From assembly GCA_002067065.1 (NCBI GenBank), contig MVPY01000034.1, positions 51,136 through 115,135 of the forward strand: a stretch of 64,000 nucleotides of DNA, read 5' to 3'. Source of the DNA: Methanobacterium sp. PtaB.Bin024 (GTDB taxonomy: Archaea > Methanobacteriota > Methanobacteria > Methanobacteriales > Methanobacteriaceae). Of this stretch, positions 50,094 to 58,509 are shown in pieces. The notes beneath the pieces were generated by a model. The model was not told the origin of the DNA, made no database searches, and was given only the letters and a program-made list of their open reading frames with translations. The position numbers were made by a program, and so were the translations under genes. How positions within the stretch are numbered: the first letter of the stretch is position 1; every line of letters begins with the position of its first letter.

Positions 50094-50747
50094 TTATACA
50101 ATACTTGCAATAGCACGACACAGTTCAGGTAGTCTAGTAATGATGATAGTCACGCTTCCATCAGCATTAACGATTAAAAGTTCTTCTTCATAGACTGGTT
50201 CCTCGTCAGAAGTGTCGTATTTATGGATCTTTGCAAGTTCTTCCTCTGTTGTAGCAATGAATGCTACGCTATCGTTGATCTCTGGTGATAACTGGTAGAT
50301 GGTCATTGGACTGTAAGTTACATTGGTAGTATTGTCATTAATTGTGGGGTATCGGTTATTGGACCAACCCTGGAAGGTTATGTTCAGGGTATTTTCATCA
50401 CCCACACCTGTGGTATTATTGAAAAGAGCTTTCCATGATTGGAAACGGATGGTAGTTCCTGCAGGTAAAGGTTCGTCTCCATATCCTAATAAATTGGACA
50501 AATCAATGGTTACATTGTCGTTGGGTTTAACATAAATATCCATCCAAAGTGTCACATTTGTCCCATTTTTATAGGTGGAATTGCCAACTAATTCAACTTG
50601 TGTCCATGTGGTACCATTGTTTATGACTGCAAGTTTAGTACTTTTATTATTGATATTGTTGTTGTTATTATTGTTAGAACATCCCGATATGGCCACAACC
50701 ACTATGACGACTGCCAGGACAGCTAATAATCCTAAATCTTTTCTCAT
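50094..50747 (-). CDS. Asn-rich lipoprotein
   Basis: 217 residues. The signal peptide ends in a lipobox-like VVVAISGCS at about residue 24, followed by a run of asparagines. The body (VELVGNSTYKNGTNVTLWMD; LNITFQGWSNNRYPTINDN) resembles small archaeal surface lipoproteins with DUF4352-like beta domains. Many NxT/S sites suggest N-glycosylation. Function unknown. Confidence 0.65.
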   Translation of the reverse strand: MRKDLGLLAVLAVVIVVVAISGCSNNNNNNNINNKSTKLAVINNGTTWTQVELVGNSTYKNGTNVTLWMDIYVKPNDNVTIDLSNLLGYGDEPLPAGTTIRFQSWKALFNNTTGVGDENTLNITFQGWSNNRYPTINDNTTNVTYSPMTIYQLSPEINDSVAFIATTEEELAKIHKYDTSDEEPVYEEELLIVNADGSVTIIITRLPELCRAIASIV

Positions 50748-50760
50748 TTTAAACCCACTC

Positions 50761-51057
50761 CTACATCACTGTAACAACTTTATATGCGACTACTGCACCA
50801 AAAACAAACAATAATGGTAGTATAGCTATATTAGAGCTGTTGATAAAAGTGTTAATTTTACTATTTTTGCCGGCTTCAGAACTTAATATTTCCTTCAATG
50901 CCAGAAAAGCTATGAGAGCAACCACAGCAATTAAACTGTAGCCTAAAATATCTGCCGAAGTTACTGCCGTAGTGGCAGCAGCTGTAGCCGATGTTGCGGA
51001 TGTGGCTGCAGTGGTAGTGGTGGTTGTAGTAGTGGTCGTGGTTACAGTCGATATCAT
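50761..51057 (-). CDS. Small membrane protein with an N-terminal threonine run
   Basis: 98 residues. The N-terminus is MISTV followed by 11 threonines and Ala/Thr/Ser-rich sequence to about residue 34. Two membrane helices follow (ILGYSLIAVVALIAFLAL and IAILPLLFVFGAVVAYKVV), joined by a charged loop. The threonine codons are mixed (ACC, ACT, ACA), so the run is kept by selection rather than being a young codon expansion. It could be O-glycosylated outside the cell (inference). It lies 13 bases upstream of the lipoprotein gene. Confidence 0.65.
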   Translation of the reverse strand: MISTVTTTTTTTTTTTAATSATSATAAATTAVTSADILGYSLIAVVALIAFLALKEILSSEAGKNSKINTFINSSNIAILPLLFVFGAVVAYKVVTVM

Positions 51058-51306
51058 GAGTATACCTTCTTTTTTTCATAATATATAATATTTTCTTTTT
51101 TTTAGCAATATTTATTTTGTCTAACAATTGTTCTGCCTATTAATTGATCTTTTATTGTGAGAATAAATACTAACATTGATTATGATATTTTATTTTTTAC
51201 TTATACATAAACTTTTCTAAAAAATCTTGAGTAAATAGTGGTATATGTTCATTAACTTTGTTATTAACCTAATTATTCTTTTAATCACGCTTAATTATCT
51301 AAAAAA

Positions 51307-53661
51307 TTATCCGGTTATATTAAGCCACAAGTGCAAGGATCGATACACAGTATTCTGATCAGGTAATTTGTAGAGTAAAAATTCCATTTTTTTCTGACCT
51401 GTACTCCCTGCAGTGAAATTGAAGGGTATTTCCTCCTTCTGACCATTATTTAAGGTTATAGTTTCATTTTTGAGAGTTGTGTTACTAACTGTAACTACTA
51501 GTTTATATTTCGTGGTGGTTTGTTCATGGTTCACCACCCATATAGTTAAATTCCCGTTCTGGTTGGAGGTAAGGTTAGTGGGGTAATCACTGGCTGTACC
51601 ATTGGGTCCCAAGATGTAGAATTCAGTGAATTTTTCACTTTCTCTAGGTTTTAGGATAATGTATGTTGTAGTGCAGATGGCTAGGAGTATACTGAGAATA
51701 AGTATAATGGAAAGTATCCTTTCATTTTTTGATTCTTTTTTAAAGGATCCTTTGATGCTTCTGATAAATTCAGCAAATGGTACGAAGAAACGTTCTTCTT
51801 CAGGTAATTCCTTCCTTCGCAGATAGGCAATTATACACATGGCAATGGTGAATATAGTGAGACTGATAAGTATAGGATCCAGGCGGATACCCCATGGTGT
51901 GTAGTTAAGTCCCAGGCCAATCAGAGGTGTTACTGCAATACTTAAACCAAAACTAAGAGCAGTTCTTTCAATACCTTCTAAATTTCCCCATTTTGTGTAA
52001 AGAGCAGCAATAAGTGAATAACCCGGAATGAAAAGCACCATTAAAATTCCCAGGATGGTCCTGATAAATGTCTTGTTAAGTGGAGGAATAATTACAAAGG
52101 CAGCAGTGAGCAGGGTTAAAACCACCATTAAGATAATATCCACGTAATAGTTACTGGGTTTATAGGTGGGAGGTTCTTTATGCACCTTTTTATCATCAAC
52201 AATCCCAAGTTTTTTCCCTGCAGGTGTTGCTTTTTCTTCTACTTTTTCTTCAGTCTTTTTATCAGTTTTTAAAGGAGGCCTTTCAGCAACCTCTTGAAAT
52301 TCTTCTTTTCCTGGTTCTTCTGTTTGAAATTCTTTTTCAGAGGGATAGGGTTCAGTTGAAATATCTTCTTCATATTCTTCAATTGGAACATCCCCCATGC
52401 GCATTTTACGTAAAAATGTACCGACTACTAGGATTATAGTTGCAACGAATATTATTTGGATTAGATATTTGGGTAAATCTGGGAGAAGGGCACTGCTCCA
52501 TGCCAGGAAAGAGAAGGCAAACAGGATTATGCCAATAATTACACTGGACAGGATGGTTTTCCTTGAACTTACCCTCGATCTGTCCGGGAAAATAAGGGTT
52601 AGCCCTGCATATCCCAGGGCGAACAGGAGTATAATGAAGAAAATAGTGTTACTCGTGGTGTCCTTCATTGGGTTGAAATAAAGGAACACTGAAGAAATTA
52701 CATTTAGAATGAGGATTATAATCAGATCCCAATTTTTGAAACCAGGCTTTGTTGTCCCGGTTTCTTCTTCCATCCAGAAAGGTCTGTCTATTTCTTCTTC
52801 ATATTCTGTAGGGGATAATTCTGTTTTAACAGGTTCCTCCACCCTGAAGGGAACACTTTCAGGTCTTTCATCCTCAGGGGGTTCTTCGTCAAGGTAACCT
52901 CTTTCCTGCATCCGTTTATGCTGGAGGGGTTTTTCTTCCTTTAAATCTTTATATTCTTTATATTCTTCAGATTCTTCAATGTCTTCTTTATCTTCAGAGG
53001 ATTCTTCATCATAGGGGGCTTCGTCATAGTCTTCTATTGGCTCGTCAGAGACTTTTTCATATTCAGAATCTTCATCATAGTATTCAGAGTCTTTAGGATA
53101 TTCTTTTTCAGAGTAGTTCTCTTCAGAGTAGTTCTCTTCAGGGTATTCCTCTTCAGAGTATTCTTCTTCAGGATATTCTTCTTCAGGATATTCCTCCTCA
53201 TACTCGTATTCATCCTCTTCTATGACTCTCTGCCGCATATATGCTGCTCTTTGAATGGATTCTTCCAGGGTGAGCTGAACTCCATCTGATGGAGGTTCTT
53301 CCTCAAATGGTTCTTTTCGGCGGCCCATGGCTAATAAAGATAGAAGTATAGCCAGGCATAGGAGTATGCTTGTGAGGTTTCCACTGACAAAACCCATATT
53401 GAGAGAGTTGAAGATCAATGGTAAGAATAAAACGAAAAACAGTCCCAGTACAAAGCCAACTCCTGCACGCATTGACCAGCCAATTTTCTCATCAGTGGGC
53501 CAAATGGCAGTCATGAGGGCATAACCTGGTAACAATAAGATTGAAACGTACTGTATGAAAGTTAAAAGATCACCCGTTAGTAATCTAAGCCAGCTTATGA
53601 TAAGTACTGCTAGACTGATAATAATAACCAGTAAAATGTCTTTCTGATATGAAAGTCTCAT
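51307..53661 (-). CDS. Large DUF1616 membrane protein with acidic insert
   Basis: 784 residues. Membrane segments at the N-terminus (about 9-110), in the middle (about 305-420) and near 500-620 each resemble DUF1616 modules (for example LPGYALMTAIWPTDEK and FIPGYSLIAALYTKWGN). The first hydrophilic insert (about 150-300) is very acidic, with short repeats such as EEYPEEEYPEEEYSEEEY. The C-terminal domain (about 660-784) lies after a last helix and looks extracellular, with NxT sites. DUF1616 proteins are archaeal and uncharacterised, often near surface-glycan genes. Confidence 0.8.
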   Translation of the reverse strand: MRLSYQKDILLVIIISLAVLIISWLRLLTGDLLTFIQYVSILLLPGYALMTAIWPTDEKIGWSMRAGVGFVLGLFFVLFLPLIFNSLNMGFVSGNLTSILLCLAILLSLLAMGRRKEPFEEEPPSDGVQLTLEESIQRAAYMRQRVIEEDEYEYEEEYPEEEYPEEEYSEEEYPEENYSEENYSEKEYPKDSEYYDEDSEYEKVSDEPIEDYDEAPYDEESSEDKEDIEESEEYKEYKDLKEEKPLQHKRMQERGYLDEEPPEDERPESVPFRVEEPVKTELSPTEYEEEIDRPFWMEEETGTTKPGFKNWDLIIILILNVISSVFLYFNPMKDTTSNTIFFIILLFALGYAGLTLIFPDRSRVSSRKTILSSVIIGIILFAFSFLAWSSALLPDLPKYLIQIIFVATIILVVGTFLRKMRMGDVPIEEYEEDISTEPYPSEKEFQTEEPGKEEFQEVAERPPLKTDKKTEEKVEEKATPAGKKLGIVDDKKVHKEPPTYKPSNYYVDIILMVVLTLLTAAFVIIPPLNKTFIRTILGILMVLFIPGYSLIAALYTKWGNLEGIERTALSFGLSIAVTPLIGLGLNYTPWGIRLDPILISLTIFTIAMCIIAYLRRKELPEEERFFVPFAEFIRSIKGSFKKESKNERILSIILILSILLAICTTTYIILKPRESEKFTEFYILGPNGTASDYPTNLTSNQNGNLTIWVVNHEQTTTKYKLVVTVSNTTLKNETITLNNGQKEEIPFNFTAGSTGQKKMEFLLYKLPDQNTVYRSLHLWLNITG

Positions 53662-54014
53662 AGACTGTATTGGGATGAGGAAGTATAAATACTTAAATAA
53701 GGAAGGGGTGTAAGTTTAGGATGTAGTAAGATTCTAAATTATCATTGTTTCTTTTTAAAAACCAGATCTTTTTATTATTTGTATAATATCATGATAGCAT
53801 TGTTTTTGTTGCAAAATAGGAACTGATTTTTTAAAATTACAGGGTTAAAACTTTTTTTAACTATTTAAATTTCAAATTAAATCTTAATCGAGATTTATAA
53901 ACAATTTTGAAGAGTATAACTATGAACATGCTCATTGAATGACACAGCTTTATTCTGCACATTTCAAAAAAATAATAATTAAGTTAAATCAAGTTGACGT
54001 TTATAAAAAACCAA
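53662..54014. other. Gap between DUF1616 and the RiPP locus
   Basis: 353 AT-rich bases. Apart from the DUF1616 promoter, I find only frames under 35 codons without ribosome-binding sites; none has the features of a lasso precursor. Confidence 0.5.
53681..53694. promoter_or_regulatory. TATA box inside a palindrome, DUF1616 promoter
   Basis: AAGTAT, AA, ATACTT, 20 bases upstream of the DUF1616 start. It reads as TATTTATA on the coding strand, so the transcript would have a very short leader. Confidence 0.5.
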
Positions 54015-55547
54015 TTAAATTTTCCAGAGATAAAAGGGGACAATGTGGCCATTAAAAAATGTTATATCTGTTTTAAGGGGAGTCCATTCGCCCAAATCAA
54101 AATCTTTGGACACAATGCGCGTTCCATTTCTAAGTTCTCTTTGAAGTTTAGGTCTTATTTTTATGTGGAATGAAGGAGTTACATAAAGGGTAACAATAGT
54201 TGCTTCAGAAATATCTGCTTTTGTTATGTCTTGTTGTAAGAAGATTGTCTTGTCTTTTACTCTTTCTGTATTTGCATTCTTTTTTGCTTCCATAATACGT
54301 TGGGGGTTGATATCTATACCCACCCCTTTGGCACCGTATTCTTTGGCTGCAGTGATAACGATCCTTCCATCACCACAACCAAGATCATAAACCACATCTT
54401 CAGGTCCAATATCAGCAAATTGGAGCATATTTTTTATTAAATCTTTAGGAGTCTTTACAAAAGGTTCAGGTTTTTGAGTATGGGGGGTCATTGCAGATTT
54501 AAGAAAATCTTTAACCCAATCAGATTTATTTTCCCTGATCTGAAAGTAAAAAACATCTTTTTCACTCTTATTAACTAAATAATCTTTTTTTTGGAATAAT
54601 TTTCTAATTAAATACCTTGAAATAATATGGGTAGGTTTATCTGATTTAATTTTAATCATGATGTCATCAGGATATTCTGTTTGGAACAAATAATTTACTA
54701 AAGAAAGGTTAATTAATAATATCCTTTCTAAACGGAATTTTTTGGACCTATAAAAGACTTTCTCCCAGTTTAAACTATCATTACTCTGGATAAATTGGGC
54801 TATGTCACAGATATCACTCAATCTATCCCAATGATAATAGGCGCATTGAATACAATATACTAAAAGTAAATCTTCACGGTAAGTGTTTAGAGTAACAACA
54901 TCACTGGATTTTCTTTTTGTAAAATTCCATAGTTTTCCCAAGTCATGGGAACATGAAAATGATTTCTTAAGATAGTCCCATCTTATATTAATTGGAATTG
55001 CTGAATTGTCACTAACAAATTCATATTTTAAGGGTTGAGTGAAATCAGATCCTACAAAAGAATCAGAATTGGATTTTAGGATGTAATTATGGGCTAAAAG
55101 CATTTCTTTTGTTTTTATAGCATCTTCTTTTCTAATAATTAAATCCAGATTATTCAGTTGTCTCAATGATAGATTTTTATAATATCTATCTGCAAATAAC
55201 GGGCCTTTATATGGTATCACAATTATTTCGTGTGATCTGAATAATTTCAGGATTCTGAACAGTTCTACTGATAAAAAAAGATTATATTTTGCCTGTTCAT
55301 CAAAATTCTTGCTTAAAATATTGAGGATGTGGGTAGGGATTTCATCAGGGCAGATTTTAATTAATTGGAAATAAAGAAGCTGGATGACCTTATGTTTGAG
55401 TGCAGTTAAAATGAGATAATTCCAATCTAAATCTCCTTTGACCAACATTTTTATTTTGTTCTTAGTTTCAGGGGTAATATTGGTACGCGCACAGCACAGG
55501 ATCAGGTCATCCTCAAATTTGTTTTCATTTTTTGAATTATTTATCAT
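54015..55547 (-). CDS. Fusion of a PF14907-type nucleotidyltransferase and a SAM methyltransferase
   Basis: 510 residues. Residues 1 to about 345 match the uncharacterised nucleotidyltransferase family (PF14907) found beside bacterial lasso-peptide genes: VIPYKGPLFADRYYKNLSLR, then QLNNLDLIIRKEDA holding the Asp motif (here N-L-D, so one of the usual acidic residues is Asn), and CIQCAYYHWDRLSDICDIA. Residues about 365-510 are a class I methyltransferase: VVYDLGCGDGRIVITA (388-394), GVGIDINP and FLQQDITKAD. The frame is continuous across the junction. It is divergent from the B1-B2-cyclase operon, 227 bases away, and probably acts with it. Confidence 0.75.
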   Translation of the reverse strand: MINNSKNENKFEDDLILCCARTNITPETKNKIKMLVKGDLDWNYLILTALKHKVIQLLYFQLIKICPDEIPTHILNILSKNFDEQAKYNLFLSVELFRILKLFRSHEIIVIPYKGPLFADRYYKNLSLRQLNNLDLIIRKEDAIKTKEMLLAHNYILKSNSDSFVGSDFTQPLKYEFVSDNSAIPINIRWDYLKKSFSCSHDLGKLWNFTKRKSSDVVTLNTYREDLLLVYCIQCAYYHWDRLSDICDIAQFIQSNDSLNWEKVFYRSKKFRLERILLINLSLVNYLFQTEYPDDIMIKIKSDKPTHIISRYLIRKLFQKKDYLVNKSEKDVFYFQIRENKSDWVKDFLKSAMTPHTQKPEPFVKTPKDLIKNMLQFADIGPEDVVYDLGCGDGRIVITAAKEYGAKGVGIDINPQRIMEAKKNANTERVKDKTIFLQQDITKADISEATIVTLYVTPSFHIKIRPKLQRELRNGTRIVSKDFDLGEWTPLKTDITFFNGHIVPFYLWKI

Positions 55548-55774
55548 CTGGTCCTCTATTTTTCCCTATTCATGGATTAATTCAGAATTCTTTCTTTTTA
55601 GGTTTATACCAACATTTTTCTCATTACCCGATCTTAACTACCAGAATTATTTCATTAATGTTGTACAAATGGGTATATTATTCATGTTACTCTATTTGGT
55701 TTATAACTGGAAACAAATATAATAAATGTTATTCCGATAATCTCTAAAATATCACTAATATGGAGAGTTGATAA
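55548..55774. other. Divergent promoter gap of the RiPP locus
   Basis: 227 bases between divergent genes. GGAGAGTTGAT before 55775 is the Shine-Dalgarno site of the B1 gene. Two open frames cross it on the plus strand (ending 55722 and 55747), but both begin inside the opposite gene and lack precursor features. Confidence 0.5.
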
Positions 55775-56062
55775 ATGTCCATTAAACTATCTGAATCATC
55801 AGTTATTTGCCTTTCAAATAAATCAATTTCATGTAATTTAGATGATGAGGTCGTAATTTTAGGTCTTGATGATGGTCTTTACTATGGTTTGGATTCTGTT
55901 GGAGCATTTGTGTGGGATCTTATCAAAGAGCCAGTTGCTGTTGGTGAGATTCTTGAAAACATATCGAATGAATATGAAGATGTTCCTAATACTTTTAAAA
56001 AGGATTTAATGATTTTTTTGGATGAACTTCTAGAAAAAGGACTTATTGAGGTAAGGGAATGA
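55775..56062 (+). CDS. PqqD-like RiPP recognition element (lasso B1 type)
   Basis: 95 residues. The PqqD/RRE winged-helix fold is indicated by EVVILGLDDGLYYGLDSVGAFVWDLI (positions about 28-53; shown as a motif, conserved G-Y-Y-x-L-x-x-x-G-x-x-x-W) and a C-terminal helix pair (TFKKDLMIFLDELLEKGLIE). Stand-alone proteins of this type bind the leader of a precursor peptide and hand it to the protease and cyclase. The stop overlaps the next gene (ATGA). Confidence 0.87.
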   Translation: MSIKLSESSVICLSNKSISCNLDDEVVILGLDDGLYYGLDSVGAFVWDLIKEPVAVGEILENISNEYEDVPNTFKKDLMIFLDELLEKGLIEVRE

Positions 56063-56490
56063 ATTTTTTGCATAGGTTTTTTCTTTTACCTGTCGATTTA
56101 AAAAAAATGCTAATCAAAGCCTATATTTGCATGTGGGTTGTTCAGATAAGTCTTTGGATTTTTCCCCTTCCTAAATCTCAGAAGATCATCAGATTTTTAA
56201 GTAAAAATGATCGTAAAAATGATCCCATCGAAATTGGCGGAGTTAAATACAGGGAAAGGGTCATATGGGCTGTTATGGTCGGAAGTAACTTTGTACCCAA
56301 AGCTAAATGTCTCACAAGGACTCTTACGGCGTATATTCTCTTAAAAAGGCGGAATTTCCCGGTTGTACCAAAAATTGGGGTTCTTAAAAGTGATGGAAAC
56401 TTTAAAGCTCATGCATGGCTGGAGAGCGAAGGAGAGGTATTGATGGGAATAACCAACAGCAAATATCAAGTTCTAGATTTCAAGTGGTAA
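56059..56490 (+). CDS. Transglutaminase-like leader protease (lasso B2 type)
   Basis: 143 residues. The N-terminal ~60 are helical and hydrophobic (MLIKAYICMWVVQISLWIF). The catalytic region has Cys84 in KAKCLTRTLTAYILLKRR and His118 in FKAHAWLESEGE, the arrangement of lasso B2 proteins (C-L-x-R-S/T and A-H-A-W-x-E). Such enzymes cut the leader from the precursor. Six bases separate it from the cyclase gene. Confidence 0.87.
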   Translation: MNFLHRFFLLPVDLKKMLIKAYICMWVVQISLWIFPLPKSQKIIRFLSKNDRKNDPIEIGGVKYRERVIWAVMVGSNFVPKAKCLTRTLTAYILLKRRNFPVVPKIGVLKSDGNFKAHAWLESEGEVLMGITNSKYQVLDFKW

Positions 56491-56495
56491 CTTAT

Positions 56496-58376
56496 ATGAG
56501 TGGTATAAATGGAATTTTTTCAAAGGATGGTTCTATAATTGATCCAGTTCTCCTTGATGGGATGAATAAAGCTACAAAGCATAGAGGTCCTGATGGACAA
56601 TATATGTGGAACCAGGGAAGTGTTGGATTTGGAAATTGTATGCTAAGAACAACACATGAGTCCTTAAACGAAAAACTTCCTTTCTATTGGAATAAAGAAA
56701 AATTGGCTATAACTGCTGATGCCAGAATAGACAATAGGAAAGAACTTTTCGATTCTCTAAAAATTAAAAAAAATTTAACTAATATAACTGACTGTGAACT
56801 TATTATAAGATCTTATAAAAAATGGGGAAAAGAATGCCCTAAAAAACTCTTAGGAGACTTTGCTTTTACCATATGGGATGGTAATCAGGAGAAAATCTTC
56901 TGTGCAAGAGACCATATGGGTGTAAAACCATTTTATTACTATCAAGTAGATGATCTATTTATTTTTTCCTCAGAGATTAAATCCATTTTCACGATTCCAA
57001 ATTTAGATATAAAAATCAATGAAGATTATCTGGCCAATTATCTTGCATTGTTCTTTGAAGATCGGGAAAAAACATTCTATGAAAACATTTATCGGCTTCC
57101 AGCAGCTAGTTTCATGGTTATTGCCAATGATTATGTAGAAAAGGGAAAATACTGGTCTTTAGACCCCAATTATGAATTAAATCTTGAATCTGAACAAGAA
57201 TATGCGAATCAATTTCTTAAAATATTCAAGGAAGCTGTCAGATGTCGATTGAGAACCTGCTCTCCCATGGGGTCCATGTTAAGTGGAGGTATGGATTCCT
57301 CGTCCATTGTATGCACTGCAAAGCATATTCAGGGAAATAATTCACAACCTTTTTATACATTTTCCAATGTTTTTGAAGATATCCCTGAGTCTGATGAAAG
57401 ATACTACATAAATTCAGTTCTTTCAAAATATGATCTAGAAAGTTATTTCATACCTGGAGATGACATCAGTCCATTATTTGATTGGGACCGAGTAATGTGG
57501 CATGAAGAAGTTCCATTCCTTTCACCTAATCTATTTTTAACATGGGCAATGTATTCTGAAGCCAAAAAACATTTACGCGTTCTTTTAAGCGGTTTTGATG
57601 GGGATACAACTCTGCACCGTCATGGGCCTGGATTTTTAGTGGAATATGCGTTAAAAAATAAGTGGATAAGATTTTCAAAAGAGTTAAACGCAGTATCCGA
57701 GGTATATCATTTTCATCCACTGAAACTTTTATTGAGTTCAGTTGTTATTCCCTTAATTTCTAAACCAATGATTAAATTAAGGGATATATTAAATAGTAAA
57801 CAGGCGTGGGAAAAGAATAAAATCATAAATCCAGATTTTGCTAACAAAACACAGGTATTCCAACGAATGAGAAGTTTTGAAGAAGATAGTTTAACACTAA
57901 AAAGTTCAAAACTACACCATTACCATTTACTTTCTTCAGGTATGCATCAAGATGCATTGGAAGAACTTGATAAAGCTTCTGCAGCATTTTCGATTGAAAC
58001 ACGTTACCCGTTTTTTGATAAAAGATTGATCGAGTTCTCTTTAGCTTTACCTGCTGAACAAAAACTGTGGGATGGATGGGATAGAATTATATTACGCAGG
58101 GCAATGTCTAATATATTACCAAGAGAAGTTCTGTGGCGTAAAGAGAAATCTGATTTAGCACCGGTTTTCAGTAGGAATATAAGGATTTTTGGAAAGGATC
58201 ATATCTCAAATATTTTGTCTCAGGATTCTGATCTATTAAATAAATATGTTAATTTGGATAAGCTTAGAAAAAGTTATGAATCGTTACTTAATGAAAGAAT
58301 GGTAAACGATCCAGTACTCTGGCAGGCAATTTGTTTATCTTACTGGTTAAAGAATAATAACGCGAATTTAGGATAA
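56496..58376 (+). CDS. Asparagine-synthetase-like cyclase (lasso C type)
   Basis: 626 residues from ATG 56496 (an in-frame extension to 56415 overlaps B2 and is not needed). The N-terminal glutaminase-like domain starts MSGINGIFSK, so the catalytic Cys2 of true asparagine synthetases is replaced by Ser. The synthetase domain has the PP-loop SGGMDSS at 263-269 and later FDGDTTLHRHGPG and AFSIETRYPFFDKRLIEF. Loss of the glutaminase nucleophile and linkage with B1 and B2 point to a lasso cyclase, which adenylates an Asp/Glu side chain and forms the isopeptide ring. An ammonia-dependent asparagine synthetase is the alternative. Confidence 0.85.
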   Translation: MSGINGIFSKDGSIIDPVLLDGMNKATKHRGPDGQYMWNQGSVGFGNCMLRTTHESLNEKLPFYWNKEKLAITADARIDNRKELFDSLKIKKNLTNITDCELIIRSYKKWGKECPKKLLGDFAFTIWDGNQEKIFCARDHMGVKPFYYYQVDDLFIFSSEIKSIFTIPNLDIKINEDYLANYLALFFEDREKTFYENIYRLPAASFMVIANDYVEKGKYWSLDPNYELNLESEQEYANQFLKIFKEAVRCRLRTCSPMGSMLSGGMDSSSIVCTAKHIQGNNSQPFYTFSNVFEDIPESDERYYINSVLSKYDLESYFIPGDDISPLFDWDRVMWHEEVPFLSPNLFLTWAMYSEAKKHLRVLLSGFDGDTTLHRHGPGFLVEYALKNKWIRFSKELNAVSEVYHFHPLKLLLSSVVIPLISKPMIKLRDILNSKQAWEKNKIINPDFANKTQVFQRMRSFEEDSLTLKSSKLHHYHLLSSGMHQDALEELDKASAAFSIETRYPFFDKRLIEFSLALPAEQKLWDGWDRIILRRAMSNILPREVLWRKEKSDLAPVFSRNIRIFGKDHISNILSQDSDLLNKYVNLDKLRKSYESLLNERMVNDPVLWQAICLSYWLKNNNANLG

Positions 58377-58483
58377 AATTTGTTATTTCTATTTTTTAAA
58401 GGGGATTCAGTAATCTTAGATTAGACAAAAGAGTCTTGAATAGAATTAAAATAAAAAAAGAATTAAAATAAGTAAAAAAAATA

Positions 58484-58506
58484 ACTCCGTCAGGAGTCAT
58501 TTTTTT
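58484..58506. terminator. Bidirectional terminator between cyclase and adhesin genes
   Basis: ACTCC (58484-58488), GTCA, GGAGT (58493-58497), with an A-run on the left and seven T on the right, so that both strands read hairpin plus U-run between two convergent genes. Confidence 0.75.
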
Positions 58507-58509
58507 ATT

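Noticed and set aside
55438..55747. Two overlapping plus-strand frames (94 and 71 codons) before the B1 gene, considered as RiPP precursors
   Set aside because: Both start inside the opposite gene and have no ribosome-binding site or leader motif. The 71-codon frame ends WFITG-NKYNKCYSDNL, where Thr is one position off and no Asp/Glu falls at core position 7-9.
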